From: Ruminococcus flavefaciens | GTDB lineage: Bacteria; Bacillota; Clostridia; Oscillospirales; Ruminococcaceae | Direction: 5' to 3' | Assembly: GCA_002310115.1 (NCBI GenBank) | Contig: DBYI01000027.1 | Location: 17,381-35,931 of the forward strand | Length of the DNA: 18,551 bases | Shown: piece by piece, positions 1-12,170 of the stretch | How the letters are laid out: each line of letters opens with the position of its first letter | Position numbering within the stretch: the stretch's first letter is position 1 | Made by a program: the position numbers and the translations under genes | Notes under the pieces: model-generated | Seen by the model: the letters and a program-made list of their open reading frames with translations, nothing else | Databases searched by the model: none | What the model was told of the DNA's origin: nothing

Positions 1-11
1 TGACCGGAACT

Positions 12-43
12 TTGTCATATAAAGTCGAACCTGCGAATATAAT
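12..43 (+). promoter_or_regulatory. Promoter of the first 61-codon gene
   Basis: TTGTCA at 12-17 and a perfect TATAAT at 38-43, with a long 20-base spacer, so the -35 is doubtful and the -10 may do most of the work. The stretch CATATAAAGTCG between them and CAGTGAC just after the -10 are also found before the full-length amidase gene (12489-12527) and the second peptide gene. The shared block suggests common control of the family. Confidence 0.6.
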
Positions 44-83
44 CCAGTGACTGAATATTAAGTAAGTAGAAGGAGAAACTGAA

Positions 84-269
84 ATGAAAAGAGTTCACAG
101 AAAGATAGTTGGTGGTGTTGTAATGTGCGGCTGCGCTGTGTTCACACTGTACGGAGCTTCGCATATTGCTGAGAAAGCTGAGAATGGAGCTGTGCCTGTA
201 TCAATTACAGATACAGAAGAGGCGCTGCCAATTATAATCTTAGATGCGGGACACGGCGCGTCAACTTAA
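84..269 (+). CDS. 61-residue secreted or membrane peptide, amidase N-terminus paralogue, copy 1
   Basis: This encodes a short protein with a basic start (MKRVHRK), a hydrophobic stretch at about residues 8-25 containing CGC and FTLYGAS, and a mature part of about 35 residues ending in ILDAGHGAST. The hydrophobic stretch fits a signal peptide with possible cleavage after GAS at 24-26, or a single membrane anchor. Residues 1-58 match the amidase encoded at 12561-13295. The peptide keeps its first zinc-ligand His (H57) but lacks everything else, so it cannot be an amidase. A good ribosome site (AGAAGGAG, 68-75) sits 8 bases before the ATG. Two further copies lie at 3393 and 5741 with the same end. 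Function unknown; a secreted signal, a decoy or an amidase regulator are all possible. The alternative is a decaying duplicate, which the mostly synonymous differences argue against. Confidence 0.6.
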   Translation: MKRVHRKIVGGVVMCGCAVFTLYGASHIAEKAENGAVPVSITDTEEALPIIILDAGHGAST

Positions 270-389
270 ACTTAGTTCGAATAAAATTCTTGAAATGGCT
301 TAATATAGCCAATTTACTTCAATTGAGTGGATTCGGTGGAATGCTTTTTGTAAAAACGATTTCATATAATTATTAAATATTCAAGAGGT

Positions 390-459
390 AACAGTTGTAT
401 TTCTTAACTATATGCCAGTATTTATCTTTGCACCAAATATTTAAAACGATAAAGCTCCC
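390..459 (+). repeat. 3' flank repeat of the peptide units (copy 1)
   Basis: About 70 bases running from AACAGTTG to AAAACGAT and the start of the hairpin are clearly homologous to 5938-6007 behind the third peptide gene. Copy 1 carries about 110 extra bases (roughly 278-389) between the stop codon and this block. The homology shows that the duplicated unit includes promoter, gene and terminator. Confidence 0.65.
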
Positions 460-487
460 AATTGGAGCTGTAATATATTATATCGTT
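445..487 (+). terminator. Nested hairpin after peptide gene 1
   Basis: The outer arms AACGATA (445-451) and TATCGTT (481-487) enclose an inner hairpin AGCTCC-CAATT-GGAGCT (453-469). It occupies the place of the terminators behind copies 2 and 3. There is no clean T-run, so termination efficiency is uncertain. Confidence 0.45.
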
Positions 488-529
488 ATTATGGGGAGCA
501 TAACTATGCCAGCAATATTCAGATCTTAA

Positions 530-568
530 AAACACCGCACAGTGTTAAACTGTGCGGTGTTTGTTTTT
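530..568. terminator. Intrinsic terminator between convergent genes
   Basis: A perfect 14-base-pair stem (530-543 with 549-562) with a 5-base loop is followed by GTTTTT on the plus strand and flanked by A/T on the other side. It lies directly behind the stop codon of the minus-strand dockerin gene and can serve both directions. Confidence 0.8.
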
Positions 569-569
569 G

Positions 570-2849
570 TTATGAAAAATTTTCCTGTCCGAGGAGGTAC
601 TTCTGTATTTTAAGTGCGTCGTTTGCAGTAATTCCGTCACCGTTTCCTTCGACATCAGCACAGTCGATACCTTTTTCTGTTATATGGTGTTCATCGTTAC
701 CGTTAAGTCCGTACTTGTTAGGATTTGCAAGGCTCTGCATTATTAGCACAGCATCGCTCATATCAACGCCATTGTCACAGTTAGTGTCACCGAAAGCATA
801 AAAGTTTTTGTAATTTATATTTGCAATTCTTTCCGCAGTTGAACCTGCATATCCATATATCTTATCAACTTTATTAAGGTCTATGGAATTTGAATAAAAA
901 TCACAGTCAGCAGAGTAGATCTTGACAATAGCTTTTTCTTCGGAAGAGTTATCTTTCCATGTAAATGAATCTACGCCTATTATTTTTATATTCTCCGGAA
1001 TAATGATAGCCTTCATATTTGTACCTTCAAAAGCATATGAATCTATTTCGGTAATTTTATTCGGTAAACTGATCTCTTCGAGTGATCCGCAATCCTTAAA
1101 TGCAGACATTTTCATTTCTTTTAATCCACTACCAAGCTTAACCGTTTTAAGATCAGTGCAGCCTCTGAAAGCTGAGTTATCTATTTCCGTGACATTGTCA
1201 TACAGTTTCAGCGAAGCAAGCTTTGTACAGTTTTGAAAAGCAGACTCACCTATATATTCAATGCCTTCTCCGCCTTCAATGCTTTCAAGATTTGTACAAT
1301 CAATAAATGTTTCTTCAGGGATCACATTTATATTTTTTCCGATAACGACTTTTTTGATATTTTCTTTTACTTCACTTGCTATAAAATTGGACCTGTACGC
1401 AGGAAGGATATAAAAATCAAGCTTTAATCCGTTGCTGACAGTTGATGAAATAAGTTCTTTTGTATCGGCTGCGTTTATATATGATACAGGCATTCCCTGT
1501 ACTTCATCAGGTATTACAAGGGTACCGTCTTTTATAGCATTTTCACCTATTTCTTTGATCACGAGCTTACCATTAACTTCTTCAAATTCCATTCCATATG
1601 CCATATTGCATATAAGTCGATCTGTGACGTCGAATTTCATATCATTGATATTATCACTGAATGATATGCTTTTTAAATTTTGCAGATTTGCAAATGCGTT
1701 TTTGCCTATTTCTTCAAGACCTTCGCCGCCCTCAATTACTTCAAGATTACGGAAATCTTCAAACGCATTTTGTCCTAATCTTTTTATATTTTTGCCGAGA
1801 ATGATCTTCTTTGTATCTACTGCGGTTACAGGATTTATAGAGAAATGGTCATTTTCTTCATCAAAAATGCCGAATTCAACAACAGGTATACCTGCAACTT
1901 CATCAGGAATGATAAGCGTACCGTCTTTTGACATCTGAACACCATTGATCCTAAGTCCGCCATCAGTTTCACCAAAACTCATGCCATAATCTCTTACGCA
2001 TATAAGATCATCCAGCGGTGATAATTCCTGTTTCTCGTACTCACCCTTTTCATACTGCTCAAAAGTACACCATGTCAAATTATAATATTCTGCCTGTTGT
2101 CTTGCAATCGAAACTTCATCACATACTATCAGTGTATTTTCCCAGGATTTTTTATCTTCAAAGAGTCTGCACTCAGGATTCTTTATCTTAACTATACCGC
2201 CATGATATACATTTATATCATAAGCACTGAAAACATTTTCAATCTCTGTAAATCTTTCAGGTACTTCAAAGACCTCAATGCCTGATCTGTCAAAAACACC
2301 GCCCTCTATCTCTTCTACACTTTCTCCTATTTCAAAGCTTTTTAGATTTAAACAGAAACTAAAAGCACCTGAGTCGATTTGCTTCAGCTTGCTTCCTGTT
2401 TTTATCTCTTTTAAGCTGTAACAATGGGAAAAGGCATCATCATCAATGTATTCAAGTTCATCGTTAAGAGTAACGGTTTCAAGCTCATAACAATTTCTGA
2501 AAGCTGAATCGCATATCTTTTTTACATTTTTACCCAGAGTTAATGATTTAATATGCGGATGTATCTCATTATAATAAGGATTAAAGGCGGATTCGCCTAT
2601 CTCCGTAACAGGACAGTCATCCACCTCATCAGGTATAACGAGATCAGCGATAGAATCGTCGACAGCCCCATTGACGACAGCTTCACCGTTTCTTAAAGTA
2701 TACCTGATGCCGTCCTTGACAACCTCGGCAGAAGCTTCGGTGGCGGCTGCAAAAACGCTGCCGATAACGCTTTTTTCTGCTGTAACGTTGTATGCTCCCC
2801 CAACGAGCACAAGTGCAGTTACAGCTGCGATCATCTTTTTGATTTTCAT
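570..2849 (-). CDS. Secreted BspA-type leucine-rich-repeat protein with C-terminal dockerin
   Basis: A 759-residue exported protein that should dock on a cellulosome scaffoldin. Residues 1-24 form a signal peptide (MKIKKMIAAV..., cleavage near VTA). The body carries LRR_5/BspA repeats with the typical I(G)ESAF...C..L..V.L pattern. These are grouped in three larger modules, each opening with a Y(G/T)..F/L..G stretch and a (L/V)VIPDEV..PV box. The end, about residues 684-759, is a dockerin: one calcium loop starts at D688 (DTNCDNGVD) and a second at D732 (DVEGNGDG) followed by a KIQKYLLG helix. The insert between the two loops is long for a type I dockerin. ATG start with AAAGGAG at 2857-2863. 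LRR proteins of this kind bind proteins or glycans; the ligand cannot be read from sequence. No catalytic domain is visible. Confidence 0.88.
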   Translation of the reverse strand: MKIKKMIAAVTALVLVGGAYNVTAEKSVIGSVFAAATEASAEVVKDGIRYTLRNGEAVVNGAVDDSIADLVIPDEVDDCPVTEIGESAFNPYYNEIHPHIKSLTLGKNVKKICDSAFRNCYELETVTLNDELEYIDDDAFSHCYSLKEIKTGSKLKQIDSGAFSFCLNLKSFEIGESVEEIEGGVFDRSGIEVFEVPERFTEIENVFSAYDINVYHGGIVKIKNPECRLFEDKKSWENTLIVCDEVSIARQQAEYYNLTWCTFEQYEKGEYEKQELSPLDDLICVRDYGMSFGETDGGLRINGVQMSKDGTLIIPDEVAGIPVVEFGIFDEENDHFSINPVTAVDTKKIILGKNIKRLGQNAFEDFRNLEVIEGGEGLEEIGKNAFANLQNLKSISFSDNINDMKFDVTDRLICNMAYGMEFEEVNGKLVIKEIGENAIKDGTLVIPDEVQGMPVSYINAADTKELISSTVSNGLKLDFYILPAYRSNFIASEVKENIKKVVIGKNINVIPEETFIDCTNLESIEGGEGIEYIGESAFQNCTKLASLKLYDNVTEIDNSAFRGCTDLKTVKLGSGLKEMKMSAFKDCGSLEEISLPNKITEIDSYAFEGTNMKAIIIPENIKIIGVDSFTWKDNSSEEKAIVKIYSADCDFYSNSIDLNKVDKIYGYAGSTAERIANINYKNFYAFGDTNCDNGVDMSDAVLIMQSLANPNKYGLNGNDEHHITEKGIDCADVEGNGDGITANDALKIQKYLLGQENFS

Positions 2850-2895
2850 AGTTTTTCTCCTTTAATTATATCATTTGCCTTTATGGCATATAATT

Positions 2896-2924
2896 ATTAT
2901 ACCACCAAAATATATGAAGCACAA
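2896..2924 (-). promoter_or_regulatory. Promoter of the LRR-dockerin gene
   Basis: On the minus strand TTGTGC (2919-2924), a 17-base spacer and TATAAT (2896-2901) with an extended -10 (TGG before TATAAT). It lies about 45 bases upstream of the start codon. Confidence 0.6.
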
Positions 2925-3287
2925 TATGCTGCTCTCAAAATTTACAATTCGGACAAGTTTGTGAATGTATTGCAAAATATCACAAAAAGAAGAATCGCAT
3001 TATTATATTTTATTTCTTATATAAGCAGTACTTTCCGTAAGCTCGAATGTTATAAAAATATAGTTGTGTTTTTTAGATACATATGCTATCATAGCTGAAA
3101 CAACTAATGGAACTGCAATATGTAGCTTATCTGTACTTTCTTACGTTTACGCAGTTCTTAACAGAATCAGCAGTGATAATGCCACTAAAAATGCAGTTTC
3201 ATCGCTTTACATCTACTATGATGCAACTTTGAATTATCGTTCAAAAGCATAAAAAACAATGTACAATTTTGTACTGCAAACATTAAA
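2925..3287. other. Non-coding stretch
   Basis: About 360 AT-rich bases between the LRR promoter and the terminator at 3289. Short open frames occur, but none has a convincing ribosome site or recognisable product. The plus-strand terminator at its right end implies some transcript arrives from this side, so a small RNA or decayed gene is possible. Confidence 0.4.
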
Positions 3288-3288
3288 T

Positions 3289-3322
3289 AACAACGCCGGG
3301 GCTTTAAGCCTCGGCGTTGTTT
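3289..3322 (+). terminator. Intrinsic terminator upstream of peptide gene 2
   Basis: The arms CAACGCCGGGG (3291-3301) and CCTCGGCGTTG (3309-3319) pair over 11 bases with one G-U, followed by TTT. The terminator ends right at the -35 of the next promoter, so it isolates peptide gene 2 from upstream transcription. Confidence 0.7.
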
Positions 3323-3352
3323 GGCATATAAAGTCGGATTTACGAATATAAT
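3321..3352 (+). promoter_or_regulatory. Promoter of the second 61-codon gene
   Basis: TTGGCA at 3321-3326, a 20-base spacer, TATAAT at 3347-3352, then CCAGTGAC. The block CATATAAAGTCGG and the GAATATAATCCAGTGACT core match copy 1 nearly base for base. Confidence 0.6.
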
Positions 3353-3392
3353 CCAGTGACTAAATACTGTATAAGCGGGAGGAGAATCTGAT

Positions 3393-3578
3393 ATGAGAAG
3401 AGTTTATAGGAAGATAGTAAGCAGTGTAGTACTATGTGGCTGTGCTATGTTTACACTGTATGGTGCATCGCGTATTGCCGAGAGAGTTGAAAAAGAAGCT
3501 GTGCCTGTTTCAATTACAGATGCAGAAAAGGCACTACCAATTATAATCTTAGATGCGGGATATGGCGAATCAACTTAA
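3393..3578 (+). CDS. 61-residue secreted or membrane peptide, amidase N-terminus paralogue, copy 2
   Basis: The second member of the peptide family: basic start (MRRVYRK), hydrophobic core with CGCAMFTLYGAS, and end ILDAGYGEST. It has the same length and same stop position as copies 1 and 3. The zinc-ligand His of the amidase is replaced by Tyr (H57Y), so this copy has lost even the single metal-binding residue, while charge pattern and hydrophobic core are kept. A strong ribosome site, GGGAGGAG at 3377-3384, lies 8 bases before the ATG. The gene has its own promoter and its own terminator, and converges on the CotH-dockerin gene. No known function. Confidence 0.58.
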   Translation: MRRVYRKIVSSVVLCGCAMFTLYGASRIAERVEKEAVPVSITDAEKALPIIILDAGYGEST

Positions 3579-3593
3579 ACATAGTTCATATAA

Positions 3594-3626
3594 GCAGCAA
3601 AGCTCCCCTCGGGGAGCTTTTGCTGT
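3594..3626. terminator. Terminator between peptide gene 2 and the CotH gene
   Basis: The strong hairpin AAGCTCCCC-TC-GGGGAGCTT extends through CAGCA/TGCTG with one bulged A. It sits between two converging genes and probably stops both. Confidence 0.7.
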
Positions 3627-3655
3627 GATTTATAAAGTAATAAATGTGATTTTTA

Positions 3656-5563
3656 TCAGCATATTAGCCTGCGTCTCATAAGACACAGGTCGAAAACGTC
3701 AAGCCTGTTGTCTTTGCAAAGATCAGCGGCTTCCCAGTTATCAAGGCGGGCTGTCGGAGAACCGAGCAGCCATCTCTGAAACAATACAAAGTCAGATAGG
3801 TCATATTGCCCGTCATCATTGACATCGCCTTGTATTACCAGCTCCTTTGGAGTAATATCCACAAGAGACAAATTCTTTACTTTTACTTTACCGCTGTCGG
3901 TGAATTCGATCTTTATAAAGTAATCAAAATATGTGTAATCTGATTCAAATTCTTTTTCATAATGTGTCGTTTCTTTTGTAACCGGAACTGTATCGTTTAT
4001 GTCAAGATCACATTCAGATGCCTTTATCATGTATTTTAGCTGTGTTGAAGGATCACCTTCTATATCAAATGAAAGTCTGTATTTGTGTCCTGCACGAAAC
4101 AAAAAGCGGCGAAAGGTCATATCGCTCCATTTAGTAGCTTCAACATCAAAACCAATAGCTTCATAGTCAAAACTGCCCGAAATGTCATAGCACCTTACAT
4201 TTATAGCTGCAAAGGCGTTTTCAGAATCAATGGGTCTGTTATTTTCGTCAAGGAATACACCGTTTCTGAAGTCCTCAGAGCCGAAATAATCATCAAGCCA
4301 TTGGATACGCTTTGCTGTCCATTCACTTAGATAGTCAGTATGCTCCTGATATTCTGTAAACTTCGCTATACTGTCCGTTTCTATGAAATATTCCTTCCCG
4401 AGCGGAGCCCACATATCGAAATTTCTCACATATGAGCGCATATTTTTCTGTGCTTCTTCCTTAACATAATCAGGAAGCGTACTTACCTGTTTGGATACTT
4501 CTTTCCAGCGGACTGCAACTGCTTCACGGAACCAGTCATTCTGCAATGCATAACAATACCACTGATTGGAGTTTGAATTGCTGGTGGTAATATCAAACTC
4601 ATTTATGCCGTAAGGGCTGTCGAAGCCTTTATAATTTTCATAATTTCCAAAAGCAAAGTCATAATCCCATATCGGAGCAAATGTAAGCTTGCCGCCTGCG
4701 TCCTTAAACAGGTAAAAGCTGCCCCAGCCAATATCGCTATTCTTGCAGACCTCATTTGCAATGAAATTGTCAACAAGGGAAGGTATGTCGATAAGCTCCT
4801 CAGCACGGGCTTTATCCTGCCTTCTGAGTACATTGAGGGACTTAGAAATATAATTCGATATATATTCCTCTTGCATAATTGAAGTAGAACAATCCTTCGA
4901 AAGCTTGCTTTTTATTTCATAATAAGCATTATCCACTTCAAAGTGATCATGGTTTAATAATGCTCTTGACATTTCCACAAGGTAGCCGTTTCCCTCCACC
5001 AGCTCAGGTTTCTCGGTTATGGCAACGCGGCTCTTGTTTACATTTATATTCTCACATAAAAGATATGCGCCTTGATATGAACCATTTACATAGACATCTA
5101 CCGAACGGCAGTTTGTGGAATACGGCAGATTATCAAGCATATCGCCGAGATGATATGCTGCCATATTTCTCAGAAGGGACGTATCATAATAGTTCGCAAG
5201 CAGATTCCAGCTTTTACCCGAACCGTCGCCTATGCCGAGAGGGTTCTGCTTTTTATCAAATTTAAATTTGTAGCTCTTTTTAGAAACGTGCAATGTTGAA
5301 TTTCCGCGAAGTCTTATCTGAACTTCTGTTTCAGGTATGTCAAGTTCACCGTTTTTATCCCATATCGTAATTTTTGAAGGAGCATATTCCCTTTTGGTAT
5401 CAATTTCCTTTCCCAAAGTATCAATGGATATTACGGGAAGATCGAGCTGTTCTGCTGTTATTGATGTATCATCTGCGGAAAAAGCAGATCTCGCAGGCAT
5501 CATAGAACAGGAAGTGTATAATACTGCAACTGTAGCACATATAATAGAAATTATCCTTTTCAA
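3656..5563 (-). CDS. Secreted CotH-like protein with carbohydrate-binding-like region and dockerin
   Basis: A 635-residue cellulosome-type protein. A signal peptide covers about residues 1-30 (MKRIISIICATVAVLYTSC..., ending near SAFSA). The CotH domain spans about residues 40-440: the RLRGNST motif near G87, a NLLANYYD.SLLRN segment, a VDVYVNG.YQGAYLLCENI segment, and the WDYDFAFGN motif at W299-N307. The last matches the metal-binding D..D motif of CotH kinases, which are atypical protein kinases in spore coats and also occur fused to dockerins in ruminococci. About residues 450-570 look like a beta-sandwich, possibly carbohydrate binding. Residues 579-635 form the dockerin, with loops at DVNDDGQYD and DLCKDNRLD. 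The start codon is TTG (5561-5563), chosen because AAAGGAG at 5572-5578 is well placed and no ATG is near. Substrate unknown. Confidence 0.87.
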   Translation of the reverse strand: MKRIISIICATVAVLYTSCSMMPARSAFSADDTSITAEQLDLPVISIDTLGKEIDTKREYAPSKITIWDKNGELDIPETEVQIRLRGNSTLHVSKKSYKFKFDKKQNPLGIGDGSGKSWNLLANYYDTSLLRNMAAYHLGDMLDNLPYSTNCRSVDVYVNGSYQGAYLLCENINVNKSRVAITEKPELVEGNGYLVEMSRALLNHDHFEVDNAYYEIKSKLSKDCSTSIMQEEYISNYISKSLNVLRRQDKARAEELIDIPSLVDNFIANEVCKNSDIGWGSFYLFKDAGGKLTFAPIWDYDFAFGNYENYKGFDSPYGINEFDITTSNSNSNQWYCYALQNDWFREAVAVRWKEVSKQVSTLPDYVKEEAQKNMRSYVRNFDMWAPLGKEYFIETDSIAKFTEYQEHTDYLSEWTAKRIQWLDDYFGSEDFRNGVFLDENNRPIDSENAFAAINVRCYDISGSFDYEAIGFDVEATKWSDMTFRRFLFRAGHKYRLSFDIEGDPSTQLKYMIKASECDLDINDTVPVTKETTHYEKEFESDYTYFDYFIKIEFTDSGKVKVKNLSLVDITPKELVIQGDVNDDGQYDLSDFVLFQRWLLGSPTARLDNWEAADLCKDNRLDVFDLCLMRRRLIC

Positions 5564-5592
5564 ATTATCAACTCCTTTGCGCTTGCGATTTC

Positions 5593-5622
5593 ATTATACC
5601 ATATGAGTGAACAGAAAGTCAA
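5593..5622 (-). promoter_or_regulatory. Promoter of the CotH-dockerin gene
   Basis: On the minus strand TTGACT (5617-5622), 18 bases, TATAAT (5593-5598) with an extended -10 TGG. It lies about 30 bases upstream of the TTG start. Confidence 0.75.
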
Positions 5623-5677
5623 CGAGAAGAATGCTTCAGATGGATGATCAAAGCTGTTTTGCATTTGGTCGGAGTTT

Positions 5678-5706
5678 TTGCATATTCTCAGAATTTCTCA
5701 TATAAT
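5678..5706 (+). promoter_or_regulatory. Promoter of the third 61-codon gene
   Basis: TTGCAT at 5678-5683, 17 bases, TATAAT at 5701-5706, then TCAGTGACC. The segment upstream of the -10 is more diverged than in the other copies, but CAGTGAC directly after it is conserved. Confidence 0.6.
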
Positions 5707-5740
5707 TCAGTGACCAATTATCAAAAAAGGAGAAACCTGT

Positions 5741-5926
5741 ATGAGAAAAATACACAGAAAAATAGTCAGCGGAGCGTTGTTGTGCGGCTGTGCGCTGTTC
5801 ACATTGTACGGAGCTTCACGTATTGCCGAGAGAGCAGAAAACGGTGCAATTTCGGTATCTGTTACAGATGCCGAAAAGGTAGTACCAATCGTAATTTTGG
5901 ATGCTGGGCATGGCGCATCAACTTAA
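5741..5926 (+). CDS. 61-residue secreted or membrane peptide, amidase N-terminus paralogue, copy 3
   Basis: The third family member: MRKIHRK start, hydrophobic core with LLCGCALFTLYGAS, end ILDAGHGAST. Compared with copy 1 by hand, about 21 codons differ silently and about 18 change the residue, nearly all conservatively (K/R, I/V, G/S, A/V). Over the last 13 codons eight changes are silent and only one alters the residue. That pattern fits selection on the peptide, including the AST tail that the full-length amidase lacks. The ribosome site AAAGGAG lies 8 bases before the ATG. It converges on the RTX gene and ends in its own terminator. Function unknown. Confidence 0.6.
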   Translation: MRKIHRKIVSGALLCGCALFTLYGASRIAERAENGAISVSVTDAEKVVPIVILDAGHGAST

Positions 5927-5937
5927 ACTTAGTTAAT

Positions 5938-6007
5938 AACAGTTGTGATTATCGGCTATATACCAATATTTATATTTGTATCACATATTTAAAACGATAC
6001 GGCTCCC
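5938..6007 (+). repeat. 3' flank repeat of the peptide units (copy 3)
   Basis: Homologous to 390-459, from AACAGTTG through ATATTTAAAACGAT to the GCTCCC arm. Here it starts only 11 bases after the stop codon, so the extra segment of copy 1 is either an insertion there or a deletion here. Confidence 0.65.
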
Positions 6008-6031
6008 TATGGGAGCCGTAAGTCTTTTATT
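5998..6031. terminator. Terminator between peptide gene 3 and the RTX gene
   Basis: A perfect 10-base-pair stem TACGGCTCCC-TAT-GGGAGCCGTA (5998-6020) is followed by AGTCTTTTATT on the plus strand, with an A/T-rich flank on the other side. It lies 20 bases beyond the RTX stop codon. Confidence 0.8.
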
Positions 6032-6039
6032 CAATTAGC

Positions 6040-10854
<4,815 letters not shown>

Positions 10855-10875
10855 CTTTAATCTCCTTATATGTAA

Positions 10876-11307
10876 TTAATATAGTTTTATTCCGTAAGCG
10901 TTTTCTTTTATATTTTGAATAATCAATTTTTCGTATTCCTTGACCACTATTGTTATTGTGAAATTATTAAACAAATCGATATAATGTGCATTATCACAAA
11001 CAAGTTGTAACATTTTTTTGATTTCATCATTGTCATCAATTGCTGTATCAATTAATTGTATCTCCCAAAACTGATTCCCTGGTTGCTTTTTGGAACTTCC
11101 TAACAAACCGTAACGATGTTCATTATAATCTACAAGTAAATATACAGGGAAATGAGGTGCTCCAGCATTCAAAATATAAATGGTAAGTTCATCGATATTC
11201 AAAATGCCAAAAGGACCGCATGTTTTAGCATCATTTGGAATACCGAGAAGATTTTTTATTGCGTCTCTTTGCTCAAATTCTGTAATTTTTATGAATTTAT
11301 AATCCAT
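10876..11307 (-). CDS. Unknown 143-residue protein, candidate immunity protein
   Basis: I do not recognise a family. The product is small, soluble, acidic and alpha/beta-like, with no signal peptide or membrane segment. It begins MDYKFIKITEF and ends NAYGIKLY. I chose the ATG at 11305-11307 over the one 15 bases upstream because GGGAGG (11315-11320) stands 7 bases before it; with that start the gene overlaps the end of the upstream gene by 19 bases, so the two are translationally coupled. It lies 21 bases before the RTX toxin gene in the same operon and shares the AT-rich composition of the toxin part. Size, position and composition suit a cognate immunity protein against an NAD-degrading domain, but nothing in the sequence proves this. 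Confidence 0.7.
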   Translation of the reverse strand: MDYKFIKITEFEQRDAIKNLLGIPNDAKTCGPFGILNIDELTIYILNAGAPHFPVYLLVDYNEHRYGLLGSSKKQPGNQFWEIQLIDTAIDDNDEIKKMLQLVCDNAHYIDLFNNFTITIVVKEYEKLIIQNIKENAYGIKLY

Positions 11308-12131
11308 TCGTTTGCCTCCCATTCATTAAGACTTTGCGTAGGAGTGAAAAGAAAATGTGATGTTCTCCAACCATAATCAGCAATTATATCAAGAGCACGC
11401 TGTTTATCCATGATTTTTTTTGCTTGCTGAACTGTTTTTTGGGCTGCCACAGCAAAAGCTATCATTCGTTCCTGTGGCGAAAAGCAATAAAGCTTCAAAG
11501 AATTCTCAAATTTCCCCTCAAACATATCCAGCAGTTTTTTTGGAGATTCTGGAATATAATCGTTAAACGAAGTCTTCCAATAATCATCATTTCCAATCTG
11601 AGAAGCTACTTTCGTTGATAATTCAGAGAGAACGCTTGTGTTGATTGTATTATCATTTGCAGCTGTACAATAAAATGACATAAAAATATTGCCAATTCTG
11701 TCTCCCATAATAAAGGTTTCTCCATGATCTGTTTCAACCATTAAAATATCCAATAAACCAGCGGCTCCTTTTTCTTTTGTTTTTTCGGGAGAATTATCAG
11801 ATACAACAGATCTTAAAGCTAAGAAGAAACTGTTTATACACTCATGTCCTCCTAATGCGCCAATTATAGCAAGCAATGTTTCGGCGTGTACACCGTTTTC
11901 AGTTTTCAAAGCTTCAATAAGATTGATATAGATCTCCTCTCCTGCAATTTTTGCCCCAATAAAAGGATCAGATTTCCTTTTTAGATTGATCTCGCGGATG
12001 AATGATAATAACTGAGGATCCGATTTAGGTAAATTGGACATTCTTTCAGTTATATTATCATCAACATCAGGAGAATAGGCTTTATTAAAAGCCCGTTGTA
12101 ATTGTTCTTTTGCTAAATCCACTATATCCAT
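11289..12131 (-). CDS. Unknown 280-residue protein, first gene of the RTX operon
   Basis: Not recognised. The product is cytoplasmic in appearance and mostly helical, with segments such as AETLLAIIGALGGHECI and QERMIAFAVAAQKTVQQAKKI, and a Trp-rich end (EWEANEWIINS). It opens the operon with the 143-residue protein and the RTX toxin and shares their AT-rich composition. The start is uncertain: AAAGGA directly abuts the ATG at 12129-12131, which leaves no spacer, while the GTG at codon 4 (12120-12122) has a 9-base spacer and may be the real start, giving 277 residues. Possible roles are a dedicated chaperone, a modifying factor like those of other RTX toxins, or an immunity factor. No sequence similarity to the HlyC acyltransferase is apparent by eye. 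Confidence 0.7.
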   Translation of the reverse strand: MDIVDLAKEQLQRAFNKAYSPDVDDNITERMSNLPKSDPQLLSFIREINLKRKSDPFIGAKIAGEEIYINLIEALKTENGVHAETLLAIIGALGGHECINSFFLALRSVVSDNSPEKTKEKGAAGLLDILMVETDHGETFIMGDRIGNIFMSFYCTAANDNTINTSVLSELSTKVASQIGNDDYWKTSFNDYIPESPKKLLDMFEGKFENSLKLYCFSPQERMIAFAVAAQKTVQQAKKIMDKQRALDIIADYGWRTSHFLFTPTQSLNEWEANEWIINS

Positions 12132-12170
12132 TCCTTTCGTTTGATTATGAATATAAAAATATTCTTTTTT

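Noticed and set aside
84..3578. Truncated amidase copies as assembly errors or recent duplication
   Set aside because: The copies are too diverged from each other, mainly at silent positions, and have distinct flanks.
5500..5563. Lipoprotein signal (YTSC) in the CotH-dockerin protein
   Set aside because: The residue three before the Cys is Tyr and not an aliphatic one, and a dockerin protein is expected to be released; a standard signal peptide fits better.
5644..6021. 125-codon plus-strand frame covering peptide copy 3
   Set aside because: It is out of frame with the conserved 61-codon gene, has no ribosome site and its product resembles nothing; it is a shadow frame.
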